A stretch of DNA of 64,000 nt, taken from positions 148,544-212,543 of the forward strand of contig JAHDVH010000004.1 in NCBI GenBank assembly GCA_023382385.1, in the 5' to 3' direction. Source of the DNA: a bacterium. Its GTDB lineage: Bacteria > Electryoneota > RPQS01. Shown in pieces: positions 17,328 to 26,755 of this stretch (position 1 is its first letter; each line of letters opens with the position of its first letter). Both the position numbers and the translations under genes were made by a program. The notes under the pieces were generated by a model. It searched no databases, was not told the DNA's origin, and saw only the letters and a list, made by a program, of their open reading frames with translations.

Positions 17328-19775
17328 CTATTCAAAGAACTCGAACGATTGGAAGCTGAATTCGGAGGCCAGGTCAATTTCGAGACGGCGACGATCCGGA
17401 TCAAAACTGATGCGGGAGTCATTCAGGGAAATCGCCGCGCCATTCAAGCGCAAAACATCGGGTGCTGCGGCAACGCCATGAAAGACAATCGTCAATGAGC
17501 GATCGGGCAAGGTGTAACCGTTTGCGGCGACACGTCGCGAAATCCGATGCGATTTCTTCTGCGCAAGATATTCGTACAAGGTTTCCCGAAACTTGCCATT
17601 CCTGAAGTCAAAGCTCCTGCCGTCATCTTCGATGAGGGTATGTGTAGACTGCAAGAGCGTATCTGTCTTCCCTGTTGATCCATAAACGTCAACTATCAAT
17701 TGCTGAACGGCCCTCTGGTCGGCGAAGTCCTGCGCGTCCCGTCGAATCACAATTGAGCCTTCGCGCACGAACATCGGGAGCCAATCAAGATGTGCGTCAA
17801 CGATCACCTCCTGCTTTCCCTCGTATACGCGATCTGTATTTCCATACACCCAGCGGCCTGCGGGAAGATAGACTTTCTTGGTATACTGTTTTTCACGTGT
17901 GACGGGAGCAACGAGAATATTTGATCCGAGCATGAACTGCTGCTGATAGCCCCAGTCGTAACACATGGGGTCATCCTGAAATTCGTAGAACATCGGTCGC
18001 CAGATGGGGTCACCGCTCACACTCGACTGATAGAAGAGAGTGTAGAGATACGGCAGCAATTCATAGCGGAGTTTGATGAATTTGCGGCTGATGTCTTCGA
18101 TGTTTTCACCGAACGACCACGGTTCCTGATCGGGTGAACCGTAGTGCGTGTGTGTGCGGCAGAAGGGCGAGACCGCTCCCACTTGGATCCAACGCGCAAA
18201 GAGTTCCGGTGACGGCGTTCCGATAAATCCTCCGATGTCCATTCCGACAAAGGGCTGACCGGAGAGTCCCATGCCGAGCATCATGCGAATGCCGAGTTCA
18301 AGATGATCTTCGGAGGCGACATTATCTCCCGTCCATGCGGCGGAGTATTTTTGCATGCCGGCGAAGCCTGCGCGCGTCAGAATGAAGGGGCGTTCGTTCG
18401 GGTAGGCCCTTAACAGCTCGTCGCGAGTGGCTTGCGCCATATGCAGCGCGTAGAGATTGTGCATCTTCTTGTGCGAAGAGTTGCGGCCGCTGTCGTCGAA
18501 GACGGTCTCCAGAGGAAAGGCTTGACCCCAACAGGCAGGCTCATTCATGTCGTTCCAGAATCCGCGAAGCCCAAGCTTGCGAAGATCCGCGATGTGTTTT
18601 CCCCACCAACTCCGCGTCTTGGGTCTTGAGAAGTCAGGAAAGTAGGATGGTCCGGGCCAAACTTCGCCGACGTGCACGGTGCCGTCAGGGAATCTGACGA
18701 AGTGATTGTCCGCGAGACCTTCGCGAGCAATTTTATACTCCCAGTCCGCTTTGACGCCCGGATCGATAATCGGGACGATCTTGAATCCGGTTTTGGCAAG
18801 GTCATCAACCATCTTCTGCGGCTGCGGGAAGCGTGTGCTGTCCCACGTGAAGACACGGTAGCCGTCCATGTAATGAATATCAAGATAGATGACGTCGCAG
18901 GGAATGTCTTTTTCGCGGAAGGTCTGTGCGATGCGGCGCACTTCGGTTTCAGGGTAATAGCTCCAGCGACATTGCTGATAGCCCAGCGCCCAGAGCGGCG
19001 GTAACTCTATTTTGCCGGTGAGATCCGAGAAGCGGCGCACGACGTCGCGAATTGTGGGGCCGTAGATGAAGAAGTAATCCAGAGGGCCGTCTTCCGCGGA
19101 GAAGGAAGAGTAACGCTGCTGGCCTGCACCGAAATTGAATTTTGTGCGATAGGAGTTGTTGAAGTAGATGCCGTAGGCGATTCCATCGCGCACTCCGATA
19201 TAGAACGGAACGGATTGGTAAAGCGGATCAGTGTTGTCCTGATAGGCGGGGATGTCGCTGTTCCACATCTGGAGTTCACGGCCACGCTTGTCGAGTCCTC
19301 CTCCCTTCAGGCCGAGTCCGAAGAATTTTTCACCCAGAGCAAGCTGCTTCCATGTGCGGACTTCATTGCCGTCCCAGCCGTAGGCCATAGTGGAGTCATC
19401 GCGGAGAATGATTGCTCCAGCGCCGTCTGAGATTGTCATGCGTGAGTTCGCGCGGTCGATGGTCCAAGCAATCGCGGACGAGTGCATACTAATCCGGTCT
19501 TGCGATTCAGACACTACTGTTTCCCATGTTTGCGAATTGGCGGCAATCAGGAAGTTCGCGTCGAGCGCATCATATAATAGCGGCTCCGGATCATTCGGAC
19601 GCACCAAAGTTACTCGAAGAATTTCTGCGGTCTGGAATTGTACGTGCAATTCTCCTCCATCGCAGAGGATGACTGCGCCGCGATCAGCGGTTTGCCAGCC
19701 AGTAACTTGACCGAGGAAAGAGTAGTTTGCGAAGGAGGCTAAGGGGAGCAGGATGGCGAGCAGGCGGAGGAGCAT
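17328..19775 (-). CDS. Secreted GH31 alpha-glucosidase
   Basis: About 815 residues. The ATG at 19775 is used because MLLRLLAILLPLASFA is a clear signal peptide; upstream in-frame codons would run through the promoter. Both catalytic residues are visible: nucleophile Asp409 in GFWNDMNEP and acid/base Asp484 in WTGDNVAS. The barrel and the N-terminal beta-sandwich (LGEKFFGLGLKGG) are intact, and the C-terminal sheet includes ILVAPVT. It should release glucose from maltodextrin ends outside the cytoplasm for the symporter 11 bases downstream. First gene of the minus-strand operon; promoter and candidate operator are just upstream. Confidence 0.93.
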   Translation of the reverse strand: MLLRLLAILLPLASFANYSFLGQVTGWQTADRGAVILCDGGELHVQFQTAEILRVTLVRPNDPEPLLYDALDANFLIAANSQTWETVVSESQDRISMHSSAIAWTIDRANSRMTISDGAGAIILRDDSTMAYGWDGNEVRTWKQLALGEKFFGLGLKGGGLDKRGRELQMWNSDIPAYQDNTDPLYQSVPFYIGVRDGIAYGIYFNNSYRTKFNFGAGQQRYSSFSAEDGPLDYFFIYGPTIRDVVRRFSDLTGKIELPPLWALGYQQCRWSYYPETEVRRIAQTFREKDIPCDVIYLDIHYMDGYRVFTWDSTRFPQPQKMVDDLAKTGFKIVPIIDPGVKADWEYKIAREGLADNHFVRFPDGTVHVGEVWPGPSYFPDFSRPKTRSWWGKHIADLRKLGLRGFWNDMNEPACWGQAFPLETVFDDSGRNSSHKKMHNLYALHMAQATRDELLRAYPNERPFILTRAGFAGMQKYSAAWTGDNVASEDHLELGIRMMLGMGLSGQPFVGMDIGGFIGTPSPELFARWIQVGAVSPFCRTHTHYGSPDQEPWSFGENIEDISRKFIKLRYELLPYLYTLFYQSSVSGDPIWRPMFYEFQDDPMCYDWGYQQQFMLGSNILVAPVTREKQYTKKVYLPAGRWVYGNTDRVYEGKQEVIVDAHLDWLPMFVREGSIVIRRDAQDFADQRAVQQLIVDVYGSTGKTDTLLQSTHTLIEDDGRSFDFRNGKFRETLYEYLAQKKSHRISRRVAANGYTLPDRSLTIVFHGVAAAPDVLRLNGAAISLNDSRISFDPDRRRLEIDLASEFSFQSFEFFE

Positions 19776-19790
19776 AGGTGGCCCTGGAGA

Positions 19791-19838
19791 AAGGTGTGCG
19801 GAACACCTTAATTTACGAAATGTTGGGCCAGTGCTCAA
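19791..19838 (-). promoter_or_regulatory. Promoter and operator-like palindrome of the GH31 operon
   Basis: On the minus strand, -35 TTGAGC (19838-19833), 17 bp, -10 TAAATT (19815-19810). It is followed at once by the inverted repeat AAGGTGT-TCCGC-ACACCTT (19809-19791), which covers the expected transcription start. An inverted repeat there is the usual position for a repressor site. No regulator gene of LacI or similar type is in the window, so the binder is unknown. The repeat could alternatively be a 5'-UTR hairpin. Confidence 0.5.
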
Positions 19839-19913
19839 GACGAAACAACGGAAGCCGGGCAGGCTTGGTTGTTCTTATGTTCAACGCATCAGATACCGTA
19901 AAGTTCCCGAAAA

Positions 19914-19950
19914 GCGAAACCCCTGTTCAGCAAGAGCTTAGCAGGGGCTT
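19914..19950 (-). terminator. Likely terminator of the arsR-ended efflux operon
   Basis: On the minus strand, CCCCTG (19947-19942) pairs with CAGGGG (19925-19920), helped by flanking AA/TT. The T-rich tail TTTCGCTTTT follows. It lies about 40 bases after the arsR stop at 19989 and separates this operon from the GH31 promoter. Confidence 0.6.
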
Positions 19951-19988
19951 GATGAAGCGTGCGCATGTCCCGGGGAAGAGGGCACGCG

Positions 19989-20309
19989 CTACTTCATGGC
20001 TTTCCTCTCAATTGAACTGCAAACGGAATCGCAGACGGAATTTACAACAGGATCCGTCACGTGATAGAGTCGGCTTTGCTTATCCGTCCGAGATTCGACC
20101 AGACCGGCGGCTTTGAGAATAGCCAAGTGTTTGGACACGTTGGCCTGACTGCACCCGAGCACGTCCACCAGTTCGCTAACAGAGAACTCCCGCTGTCTGA
20201 GATAGTATAGAATTCTCAGGCGCATGGGATCCCCCATCGCCTTTAACATCGTGGCGATGTGTGAGACCATTTCCAAAGTCGGAACCTTCTGATTTGTTTG
20301 CGCAGTCAT
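19989..20309 (-). CDS. ArsR/SmtB-family winged-helix regulator
   Basis: 106 residues. The winged helix is plain: ALK/KAMGDPMRLRILYYL, then the recognition helix in CSQANVSKHLAILKAAGLV, then the wing SRTDKQSRLYHV. Cys residues lie in the recognition region (LGCSQ) and in the C-terminal helix (CDSVCSS), which may sense a metal or thiol state. It is the last gene of the tolC-adaptor-RND operon. The palindrome at 26547-26560, in that operon's promoter, is the natural candidate site for autoregulation. Ligand unknown. Confidence 0.88.
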   Translation of the reverse strand: MTAQTNQKVPTLEMVSHIATMLKAMGDPMRLRILYYLRQREFSVSELVDVLGCSQANVSKHLAILKAAGLVESRTDKQSRLYHVTDPVVNSVCDSVCSSIERKAMK

Positions 20310-20319
20310 GTTTTTTGGA

Positions 20320-20604
20320 TTAGATGGCGGAGACGACCGGCCAATATACGCACGACAGATGACAATTACATTCTTTGGCGTAGGTGTTCAGAATTTCGAC
20401 AATTCTTGCGCGTAACTCTGAATCCACGACAGTCATCAGGATCACTGATGTTTTAGGATGGACGGCACTACCCATGCGAGGGCCGCTCGTGCCGACACCA
20501 TGTGCATCAGCGATTTCCGTGAATCCGGGAACGCCCTGTTTCTGCAAGAGCAGGGCGATCTCTTCGCGCATTTCGGCCTTGGCAAAGACGACGAGCATTT
20601 CCAT
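20320..20604 (-). CDS. Small PII-like protein of an RND efflux operon
   Basis: 94 residues with the beta-alpha-beta layout of PII/CutA-like trimers: an MLVVFAKAEMREEIALLL strand and helix, a glycine-rich T-loop-like segment (GVGTSGPRMG), then VILMTVVDSELRARIVEIL. The C-terminal end carries Cys79, Cys81 and Cys85 plus His82 (ECNCHLSC), a possible metal site. PII-like proteins are known beside some heavy-metal RND pumps. It lies between DUF2892 and arsR with about 10-base gaps. A signalling or metal-sensing role is inferred. Confidence 0.65.
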   Translation of the reverse strand: MEMLVVFAKAEMREEIALLLQKQGVPGFTEIADAHGVGTSGPRMGSAVHPKTSVILMTVVDSELRARIVEILNTYAKECNCHLSCVYWPVVSAI

Positions 20605-20613
20605 TTGAGAACC

Positions 20614-20802
20614 TTAGGGTTTGAGACCGAGTTTGCGGAAGATAGTGATCGCGGGGCACCATTTGCTGAACGATGACTGTATGAGATTCAAAGCCACGAA
20701 CGCAGTTAAGAGCATCCACCATTGATTCACCCACATCGTCAGCGCGAGGCTCAAAAGAATCATGAAACCCGCCAACAGCCTAACAGCTTCTTCGACACGC
20801 AT
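20614..20802 (-). CDS. DUF2892-type small inner-membrane protein
   Basis: 62 residues with two hydrophobic helices (about 8-22 and 26-42) joined by WVNQWW. It ends with SSFSKWCPAITIFRKLGLKP, the pattern of the YgaP-like DUF2892 family (the xxKWCPxxxxxxxLG motif). Such proteins often accompany sulfur, arsenic or metal genes; the function is not established. It is inside the efflux operon, 15 bases after the pump gene. Confidence 0.75.
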   Translation of the reverse strand: MRVEEAVRLLAGFMILLSLALTMWVNQWWMLLTAFVALNLIQSSFSKWCPAITIFRKLGLKP

Positions 20803-20817
20803 GTTATTACTCCTGCC

Positions 20818-23800
20818 TTATGAATTTTGTTCCGTTGAATCCAACAATTGATCCGTGCCCGCGAGTTTCAGGTAGATATAGTAGAGCAGCGGAATAACGA
20901 CAAGGGTGAGAGCCGTAGAAGCTATCACGCCGAAAATCAGCGAGACTGCCAAGCCCTGAAAAATCGGATCGAGGTAGATCACGCCCGCGCCGACGACCAG
21001 CGCCAGCGCAGTCAGCGTAATCGGACGGAAGCGTACCGCGCCGGCTTTTAAGACCGCGTCCTCGAGAGACTCGCCCGCGCGGATTTCCTGATTGATGAAA
21101 TCCACGAGCAGGATCGAGTTGCGGACGACAATCCCGGAGAGCGCAATAAAACCAATCATCGAGGTCGCCGTGAAGAATGTTCCGAGCAAGGCGTGACCGG
21201 GCAGAATTCCAATCAAAGTGAGTGGAATCGGCGCCATGATAATCAGAGGCGTAATAAACGATCCGAACCAGCCCACGACGAGAACGTAGATCAGCAGCAC
21301 CACGATACCGAAGGCCGCGCCCATATCGCGGAAGACTTCGTAGGTGATATGCCATTCACCGTCCCACTTCAGCGCATACTCCTGACTGTTGGTCGGCATG
21401 TGCGTGGACATCACCGCAAGCTCAACGCCGCTCGGAGTCTTCACATCGGCGAGTCGCTCATTCATATTCATAATCCCATAGACCGGCGACTCTTCCGTGC
21501 CGGCGACTTCACCGAGCACGTAGGTGACCGGTTGGAGATTCTTGTGATAGATAAAGGACTCGCGCTCTTTAGGAACTGTACGAACCAGTTCGCCAAGCGG
21601 CACAAGCTGGCCTTGTGCACCGTGCAGTTTCAAAGACGCCAGTTCATCCACGCGCGAACGCTGCACGCGATCAAGTCTCAGAACAAGGGGAACGGCGGCT
21701 CGATCATCTTCAGCGTGAAGCAGTCCGGCCTCGGCACCGTTCAGTGCAACGCGCAGCGTGCGGGTGATGTGCTCAGGACTGATCCCGAGTGCCGCAGCTT
21801 TCTCCTGATCCACGACAAACTCCGCGAGCGGAGCCTGATCTTCAACCAGCCAATCCACATCTACGATACCTTCAGTCTTCAGGAAAATATCTTTCACCTG
21901 CGCGGCCACTTGCTTGCGGCCTTCGCGGTCGGGTCCGTAGATTTCCGCCACCATAGTCGAGAGCACGGGCGGCCCCGGAGGAACTTCCGTTACTTTCAAG
22001 TTCACGCCATGCTTTTGGGCAATCGGCAACAACTCATTGCGGACTTCCTTGGCGATGTCGTGGCTTTCCTTATCGCGGAGATGCTTGTTGACAAGGTTGA
22101 CCTGGATGTCCGCAACGTTTGAACCGGAACGCATGAAGTAGTAGCGCACGAGTCCGTTGAAGTTGAACGGCGCGGACGTGCCCACGTAAACTTGATAGTC
22201 CGTCACTTCAGGCATCGCGGTGAAGTGCTGCGCGATTTCGCGTGCGGCAGCATTCGTGCGCTCCAGCGAGAACTCCTCGGGGGCATCGATGACCACTTGA
22301 AGCTCACTCTTGTTGTCATAGGGCATCATCTTCACGACGACCCAACGCAGGGGAAAGAGCGCCATCGCCAGAAACAGGATTCCGACGACTCCGCCCAGTG
22401 CGAGCACCTGCTTCTTGCGATTCGCGAGCAACGGTTTCATGATCCGCGAATACATCTGCTGCAGCTTTCCCTCTTCCTGTGTTTCATCGTAATGATGATG
22501 TTGAGAGTCGACCGCTTTTGAACCGCCGAACAGGCGGTACGTCAGCCACGGAGAGACAATGAACGCCACGAGCAGAGAGAAGAACATCGCAGCCGACGCG
22601 TTGACCGGAATCGGGCGCATGTAGGGTCCCATCAATCCTGAAACGAAGGCCAGCGGCAGAAGTGCGGCGATGACGGTTAACGTGGCAAGGATTGTAGGAT
22701 TGCCCACTTCGTCAGTGCCAAAGATGGTCGCATGTTTGGCATTCGTCCAGCGGAGTTGATAGTGTCTATGAATGTTCTCCACCACGACGATGGCATCATC
22801 GACAAGAATACCGATGGAGAAGATGAGCGCGAAGAGGGTGACGCGGTTGAGCGTGTAACCGAAGAAATAGCTTGCCGCGAGAGTCAAAGCCAGCGTGACG
22901 GGAACCGCGACAAGCACGACGATGGCCTCGCGACGACCCAGCATCAGCAGCATCAGCAGCACGACGGACACCGTAGCCAAGCCGACGTGAAGAATCAGTT
23001 CGTTGGACTTTTCCTTTGCGGTGAATCCATAGTCACGCGTCTTTGTGATGGTTACGTTGGAGGGAACGAGCGCGCCCTTCAATTCGTCCAAACGCGCATC
23101 GAGTTCGTGCACCAAGTCAATCGCATTCGTGCCGGGCTTTTTGGAGATCGCCAGCGTGATGGCCGGCGCGTCGATGCCCGCAACCGCGATGTCCTTTTCC
23201 TGTGCGGATGGACCACTACCCATCCAGACGTATTGAGCCGCCTCCTCGGGGCCATCCACAACTTCAGCGACGTCACTCAAGTAGACTGGACGATTCTGAT
23301 AGGTTGCGACCACGAGGCTGCGCACCTCATCGACGTTCTTGACGAATGCCCCAACCTGCACGTCCGTCGTGACATCGGCGGCGGTCATCTGCCCCGCCGG
23401 AAGTCTCCAATTGGCGCTGCTAATCGCGCCGTATGCTTGAAGAAGTGAGACGTGATAAGACGCGAGTTTGTCACGGTCGAAGGTCACGCGCACAACGCGT
23501 CGCTGTCCGCCAATCAACCAGGCTTGCGCCACGCGCGGATGCTGAATGACTTCGTTGCGCAGCTCGTCTGCTACTCGTCGCAGTTCGGTTGGGGATGACG
23601 TCGTGCTCCACAGCGTATACGCCAACGCGGGCACATCATCGATGGTGCGCGGTTTGACGACCGGTTGTGTCGAACCTTGGGGCAATACCTCAGGGTGAGC
23701 CGCGAGTTTTGCATGGATGCGCGTGACCGCCTGATCGGGGTCTGTTCCGACATAGAAGCGGACGATGATCATGCCGCCCGAAGGCTGCGACGTGGAGTAG

Positions 23801-24135
23801 ATATACTCAACGTTTTCGATTTCGTAAAGAACCTTCTCCAGCGGACTGACTACGCGGCGTTCAACTTCCTGTGCCGTAGCACCGGGCAGGCCGACTGTCA
23901 CATCCACCATCGGAACTTTAATCTGAGGTTCCTCCTCGCGCGGAGTCACCATCAACGCCAGTGCACCGACAAGCAAAGACGCGACCACGAGCAGCGGCGT
24001 CAGTTTGGATTCAAGGAATGCAGCAGCAAGCCTTCCGGAAGCACCGATTTTGCGGCGGGAAAGTTTTTCGCGCTTCGCTTCGCGGCGGAGCGCTTCCATT
24101 TCATCCCGAATTTGTTCTGGACTGCGCTCACTCAT
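20818..24135 (-). CDS. RND efflux pump inner-membrane subunit (1)
   Basis: 1105-residue proton-driven trimeric pump with the twofold RND layout: helix 1 near residues 42-62, first periplasmic part PREEEPQIKVPMVDV, TM4 with the proton-relay Asp pair in IGILVDDAIVVVEN, a second half after a linker, and SGIVVRNSILLVDF near the end. The DD pair is typical of HAE-type pumps, while the neighbours (arsR, PII-like) are typical of metal pumps, so substrate remains open. It overlaps the adaptor by four bases (ATGA). The N-terminal ~40 residues are a charged extension longer than usual. Confidence 0.92.
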   Translation of the reverse strand: MSERSPEQIRDEMEALRREAKREKLSRRKIGASGRLAAAFLESKLTPLLVVASLLVGALALMVTPREEEPQIKVPMVDVTVGLPGATAQEVERRVVSPLEKVLYEIENVEYIYSTSQPSGGMIIVRFYVGTDPDQAVTRIHAKLAAHPEVLPQGSTQPVVKPRTIDDVPALAYTLWSTTSSPTELRRVADELRNEVIQHPRVAQAWLIGGQRRVVRVTFDRDKLASYHVSLLQAYGAISSANWRLPAGQMTAADVTTDVQVGAFVKNVDEVRSLVVATYQNRPVYLSDVAEVVDGPEEAAQYVWMGSGPSAQEKDIAVAGIDAPAITLAISKKPGTNAIDLVHELDARLDELKGALVPSNVTITKTRDYGFTAKEKSNELILHVGLATVSVVLLMLLMLGRREAIVVLVAVPVTLALTLAASYFFGYTLNRVTLFALIFSIGILVDDAIVVVENIHRHYQLRWTNAKHATIFGTDEVGNPTILATLTVIAALLPLAFVSGLMGPYMRPIPVNASAAMFFSLLVAFIVSPWLTYRLFGGSKAVDSQHHHYDETQEEGKLQQMYSRIMKPLLANRKKQVLALGGVVGILFLAMALFPLRWVVVKMMPYDNKSELQVVIDAPEEFSLERTNAAAREIAQHFTAMPEVTDYQVYVGTSAPFNFNGLVRYYFMRSGSNVADIQVNLVNKHLRDKESHDIAKEVRNELLPIAQKHGVNLKVTEVPPGPPVLSTMVAEIYGPDREGRKQVAAQVKDIFLKTEGIVDVDWLVEDQAPLAEFVVDQEKAAALGISPEHITRTLRVALNGAEAGLLHAEDDRAAVPLVLRLDRVQRSRVDELASLKLHGAQGQLVPLGELVRTVPKERESFIYHKNLQPVTYVLGEVAGTEESPVYGIMNMNERLADVKTPSGVELAVMSTHMPTNSQEYALKWDGEWHITYEVFRDMGAAFGIVVLLIYVLVVGWFGSFITPLIIMAPIPLTLIGILPGHALLGTFFTATSMIGFIALSGIVVRNSILLVDFINQEIRAGESLEDAVLKAGAVRFRPITLTALALVVGAGVIYLDPIFQGLAVSLIFGVIASTALTLVVIPLLYYIYLKLAGTDQLLDSTEQNS

Positions 24136-25202
24136 CCATTCATCCTCTCAATTCGAGTGCCTTCAGGAATCACACCTGTGCGGTCCAACACCACCACTTC
24201 ACCTGCCTGCACACCGGAGAGTACTTCTACGTCATTTCCTCGCACGCGGCCAACGGTTACTGCACGAGTCCGGGCTACGCCACTTTCGTCGACAGTAGTG
24301 ACCAGTTGCAAGCCTCCGGTTTTCAGAACAGCCGATGCGGGAATGAGCAGTGCCGTAGTCGGTCCGCCGGGGATTTCAGCCGTTGCTGTAAAGCCAGCGG
24401 AGAGTGAATCGATATCGCTTAAGCGCGCCTTTACCGTAACTGAGTGCGTCATCGGATCGGCAGAGGGGGCGATCTCAGTGATCACGGCTTCAACATTCTG
24501 CTGTGTGTGATCGAGTACGCAGGCAATCGGAGTACCAAGAGTCAATTGTGGAGCATCGCTCGCCCTGACATTGAAATGCAGGTCACGACCTTGCTTTGTT
24601 TGGACGCGGACCACAGGACGGCCCGGGCCGACAAGATCTCCGACGTTTACAAATTTCTCTACAATCACACCGTCGAACGGTGCGCGCAGCACGCTTTCAT
24701 TGGCAACCGCACTTGCCTGTGCCACAGCACCCTGCGCCTGCTTGACTGCGCCCGCAGCGGTTTCCTGCTGCATGCGGGCCATGTCGAGTTCAAGCTGAGA
24801 GCAGGCCTTCGCTTCATAGAGAGACTCAAAGCGCTTGAGATTTCGTTCAGCAAGTGACAGCGCGGCTTGTGCCTGCGCCAGAGCACCTTGCGCCTGCGCC
24901 AAACCGCCGTTGCTCATCTGCGGTTCAATTTCAATCAAGGCATCGCCCTTGCGGACGCGGTCGCCGAGTTTAACATGGTCGCGAACAACAGGACCCATTG
25001 CCCTGCTCGAGAGCACGGCATCGTCCTGAGCATGAATCGTTCCCCGCACTGCGATAAGGCGTGGAACGTTGCGTTCGGTGGCTTGCGCGGTTCGCGCTTG
25101 TATCGTTCTCGTCTCCGAAGGCACCAATTTGGCGTCGTGCGAGCAGCTTGCAAGCAGCATAGCGAGCGCTATTGTGGAGAAAATTATCAGTCGAGTGTTC
25201 AT
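24132..25202 (-). CDS. RND efflux periplasmic adaptor lipoprotein (1)
   Basis: 356 residues with lipobox LLASC (Cys20), so it is anchored to a membrane. It has the membrane-fusion order: barrel-sandwich half-motif (ISRAMGPVV-like, seen as VLSSRAMGPVVRDHVKLGDRV), a coiled-coil hairpin (about 105-155, AQAQGALAQAQAAL), the second lipoyl half (RAPFDGVIVEKFVNVGD) and beta-barrel and membrane-proximal domains. It links the pump to the TolC-like channel encoded just upstream, with three bases between the genes. Confidence 0.93.
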   Translation of the reverse strand: MNTRLIIFSTIALAMLLASCSHDAKLVPSETRTIQARTAQATERNVPRLIAVRGTIHAQDDAVLSSRAMGPVVRDHVKLGDRVRKGDALIEIEPQMSNGGLAQAQGALAQAQAALSLAERNLKRFESLYEAKACSQLELDMARMQQETAAGAVKQAQGAVAQASAVANESVLRAPFDGVIVEKFVNVGDLVGPGRPVVRVQTKQGRDLHFNVRASDAPQLTLGTPIACVLDHTQQNVEAVITEIAPSADPMTHSVTVKARLSDIDSLSAGFTATAEIPGGPTTALLIPASAVLKTGGLQLVTTVDESGVARTRAVTVGRVRGNDVEVLSGVQAGEVVVLDRTGVIPEGTRIERMNG

Positions 25203-25205
25203 GGT

Positions 25206-26540
25206 TTATCTGTTGATGAGTGTGTGACCAGTAGCAAAGAGAATGCGATACTCAGCAAGAAGCTTGTCGTGACGCGACGTGAGTTCGCGGATTTCCAGTT
25301 CGCGCAGTGCAGTCTGTGCGTCCAGCAGGTCCGTCGTTTGCGCAACACCTTGCTCATAGCGGGCTTCCGTTACACGCAGGTTCTCGCGCCCCGAATTCAA
25401 CGCGGCGACCGCCGCCTCGTGACGCAGTTTGGCAGAAGCGTGTTCCGCGTACGCCTGTCGCACTTCCAGTTTAATGCCTTCCGAGAAACGGTGGACATCT
25501 TCTTCTCCAGCACGGGCATCGAGGATTGCTTTCTGTGTCGCATGACGATCCGCTCCGCCGCGAAAGAGATTCAGTTTGGCCTGACCCATAATGGCCCATG
25601 ACTCGCCGTTGTCGCCGAAGAGTTTGTCATCGTACCAATCATAGTGGGCTGTGATGCCAATTTGAGGAAGAAACCCTGAGCGCGCTGCTGTCACTTCGGC
25701 TTTGCCTGCTGAGAGCTTCTCGCGAGCTGCGAGGTAATCAGGCCGCTGTTCGAGTGCGTTCTGAAGAGCTTGTTCCATTTCGAAGTTAGGGATTCCTGCG
25801 TCTTCCGGATCCGCGAGAGTGACGGGTTCGTCTTGCGGACGTCCGCGATGGAAGTTCAGTGCGGCGAGGGCGAGTAGCGCTTGTTCATCTGCGCGTGTTT
25901 TGTACTCACGCATTTCGGCTACGTATACTTCCGCGCGCAGAATGTCAGAGGGTGCGAGCATACCTTGATTGAAATACTCACGTGCACGCTGCAAATGCGA
26001 TTCGGACGTCGCAAGCGAGCGCCGCATGAGATCCTGATATTCGCGCGCCTTGTTAAGATTGATCCAGGCCTGTGCCGCATCCAGGGCGACGACTTCACGG
26101 GTGCGTTCTTCTTCATGGCCCGCCGCTCTGGCCATTCGACGAGCCTGCAGGGTGCGCGCATGCAACATCCCGCCGGCAAAGACTGGAAGTGTCGCTTCAG
26201 CGCGTGTCATGTACGTGTTGAGCGGCTCGGGGTTGTTCGGATCGTTTGCCGGATTGCCGAACTCCTGCATACTGAAGCGTTCCTGATTCATTTGAAAGGC
26301 GAACGCTTCAGCCGGATTGCTGGTTCGGATGAAGGACTCCGAGATGTCGACGGAGGGCAGACGATAGCCCACAGCCTGTCGAGCTTGTGCTCGTGCCGCC
26401 TGAGTTCGTGCCTCTGCGGCCTTAAGTTGTGGATGATTGCTGGCAGCTTCACGCATCGCTTCATGGATCGTCAGCGGATCCTGTGCAACGGCCAGTGTGG
26501 GCAGCATCAGAATTGTGAGAAGAAGTTGTCTTGTTGTCAT
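25206..26540 (-). CDS. TolC-family outer-membrane efflux channel
   Basis: 444 residues with a signal peptide (about 1-19, AVA). It has the two long helical repeats of TolC proteins, e.g. LKAAEARTQAARAQARQA at 40-57 and the second-half counterpart YEQGVAQTTDLLDAQTAL. First gene of the operon. The promoter at 26571-26599 leaves only a short leader and no clear Shine-Dalgarno sequence. Confidence 0.92.
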   Translation of the reverse strand: MTTRQLLLTILMLPTLAVAQDPLTIHEAMREAASNHPQLKAAEARTQAARAQARQAVGYRLPSVDISESFIRTSNPAEAFAFQMNQERFSMQEFGNPANDPNNPEPLNTYMTRAEATLPVFAGGMLHARTLQARRMARAAGHEEERTREVVALDAAQAWINLNKAREYQDLMRRSLATSESHLQRAREYFNQGMLAPSDILRAEVYVAEMREYKTRADEQALLALAALNFHRGRPQDEPVTLADPEDAGIPNFEMEQALQNALEQRPDYLAAREKLSAGKAEVTAARSGFLPQIGITAHYDWYDDKLFGDNGESWAIMGQAKLNLFRGGADRHATQKAILDARAGEEDVHRFSEGIKLEVRQAYAEHASAKLRHEAAVAALNSGRENLRVTEARYEQGVAQTTDLLDAQTALRELEIRELTSRHDKLLAEYRILFATGHTLINR

Positions 26541-26546
26541 AATTGG

Positions 26547-26599
26547 TATATGGTCATATATCTATTTAGTAATATAATGAACGCAAATGCTGTTTGCAA
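26547..26599 (-). promoter_or_regulatory. Promoter of the tolC efflux operon with ArsR-type operator
   Basis: Minus strand: -35 TTGCAA (26599-26594), 17 bp, -10 TATATT (26576-26571). The perfect palindrome TATATG-GT-CATATA (26560-26547) follows, over and just after the expected transcription start. Given an arsR gene at the far end of the same operon, the simplest reading is a self-repressed, inducible promoter. Box positions are read directly; the regulator pairing is inferred. Confidence 0.6.
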
Positions 26600-26755
26600 G
26601 TTCCCGATTGCCTCATGGAAAGTATTTATTACTGTATTTATTGAGTTTATGAAATCTTAGGCGTCAATCGAGAGGCTTTTCAGGCCTCTAAGTGTCCCAG
26701 AATCGAAACTCGAACGCTGGTAGATCGGAGGCGCGCGTCAAAGAGGAAGGTGATT

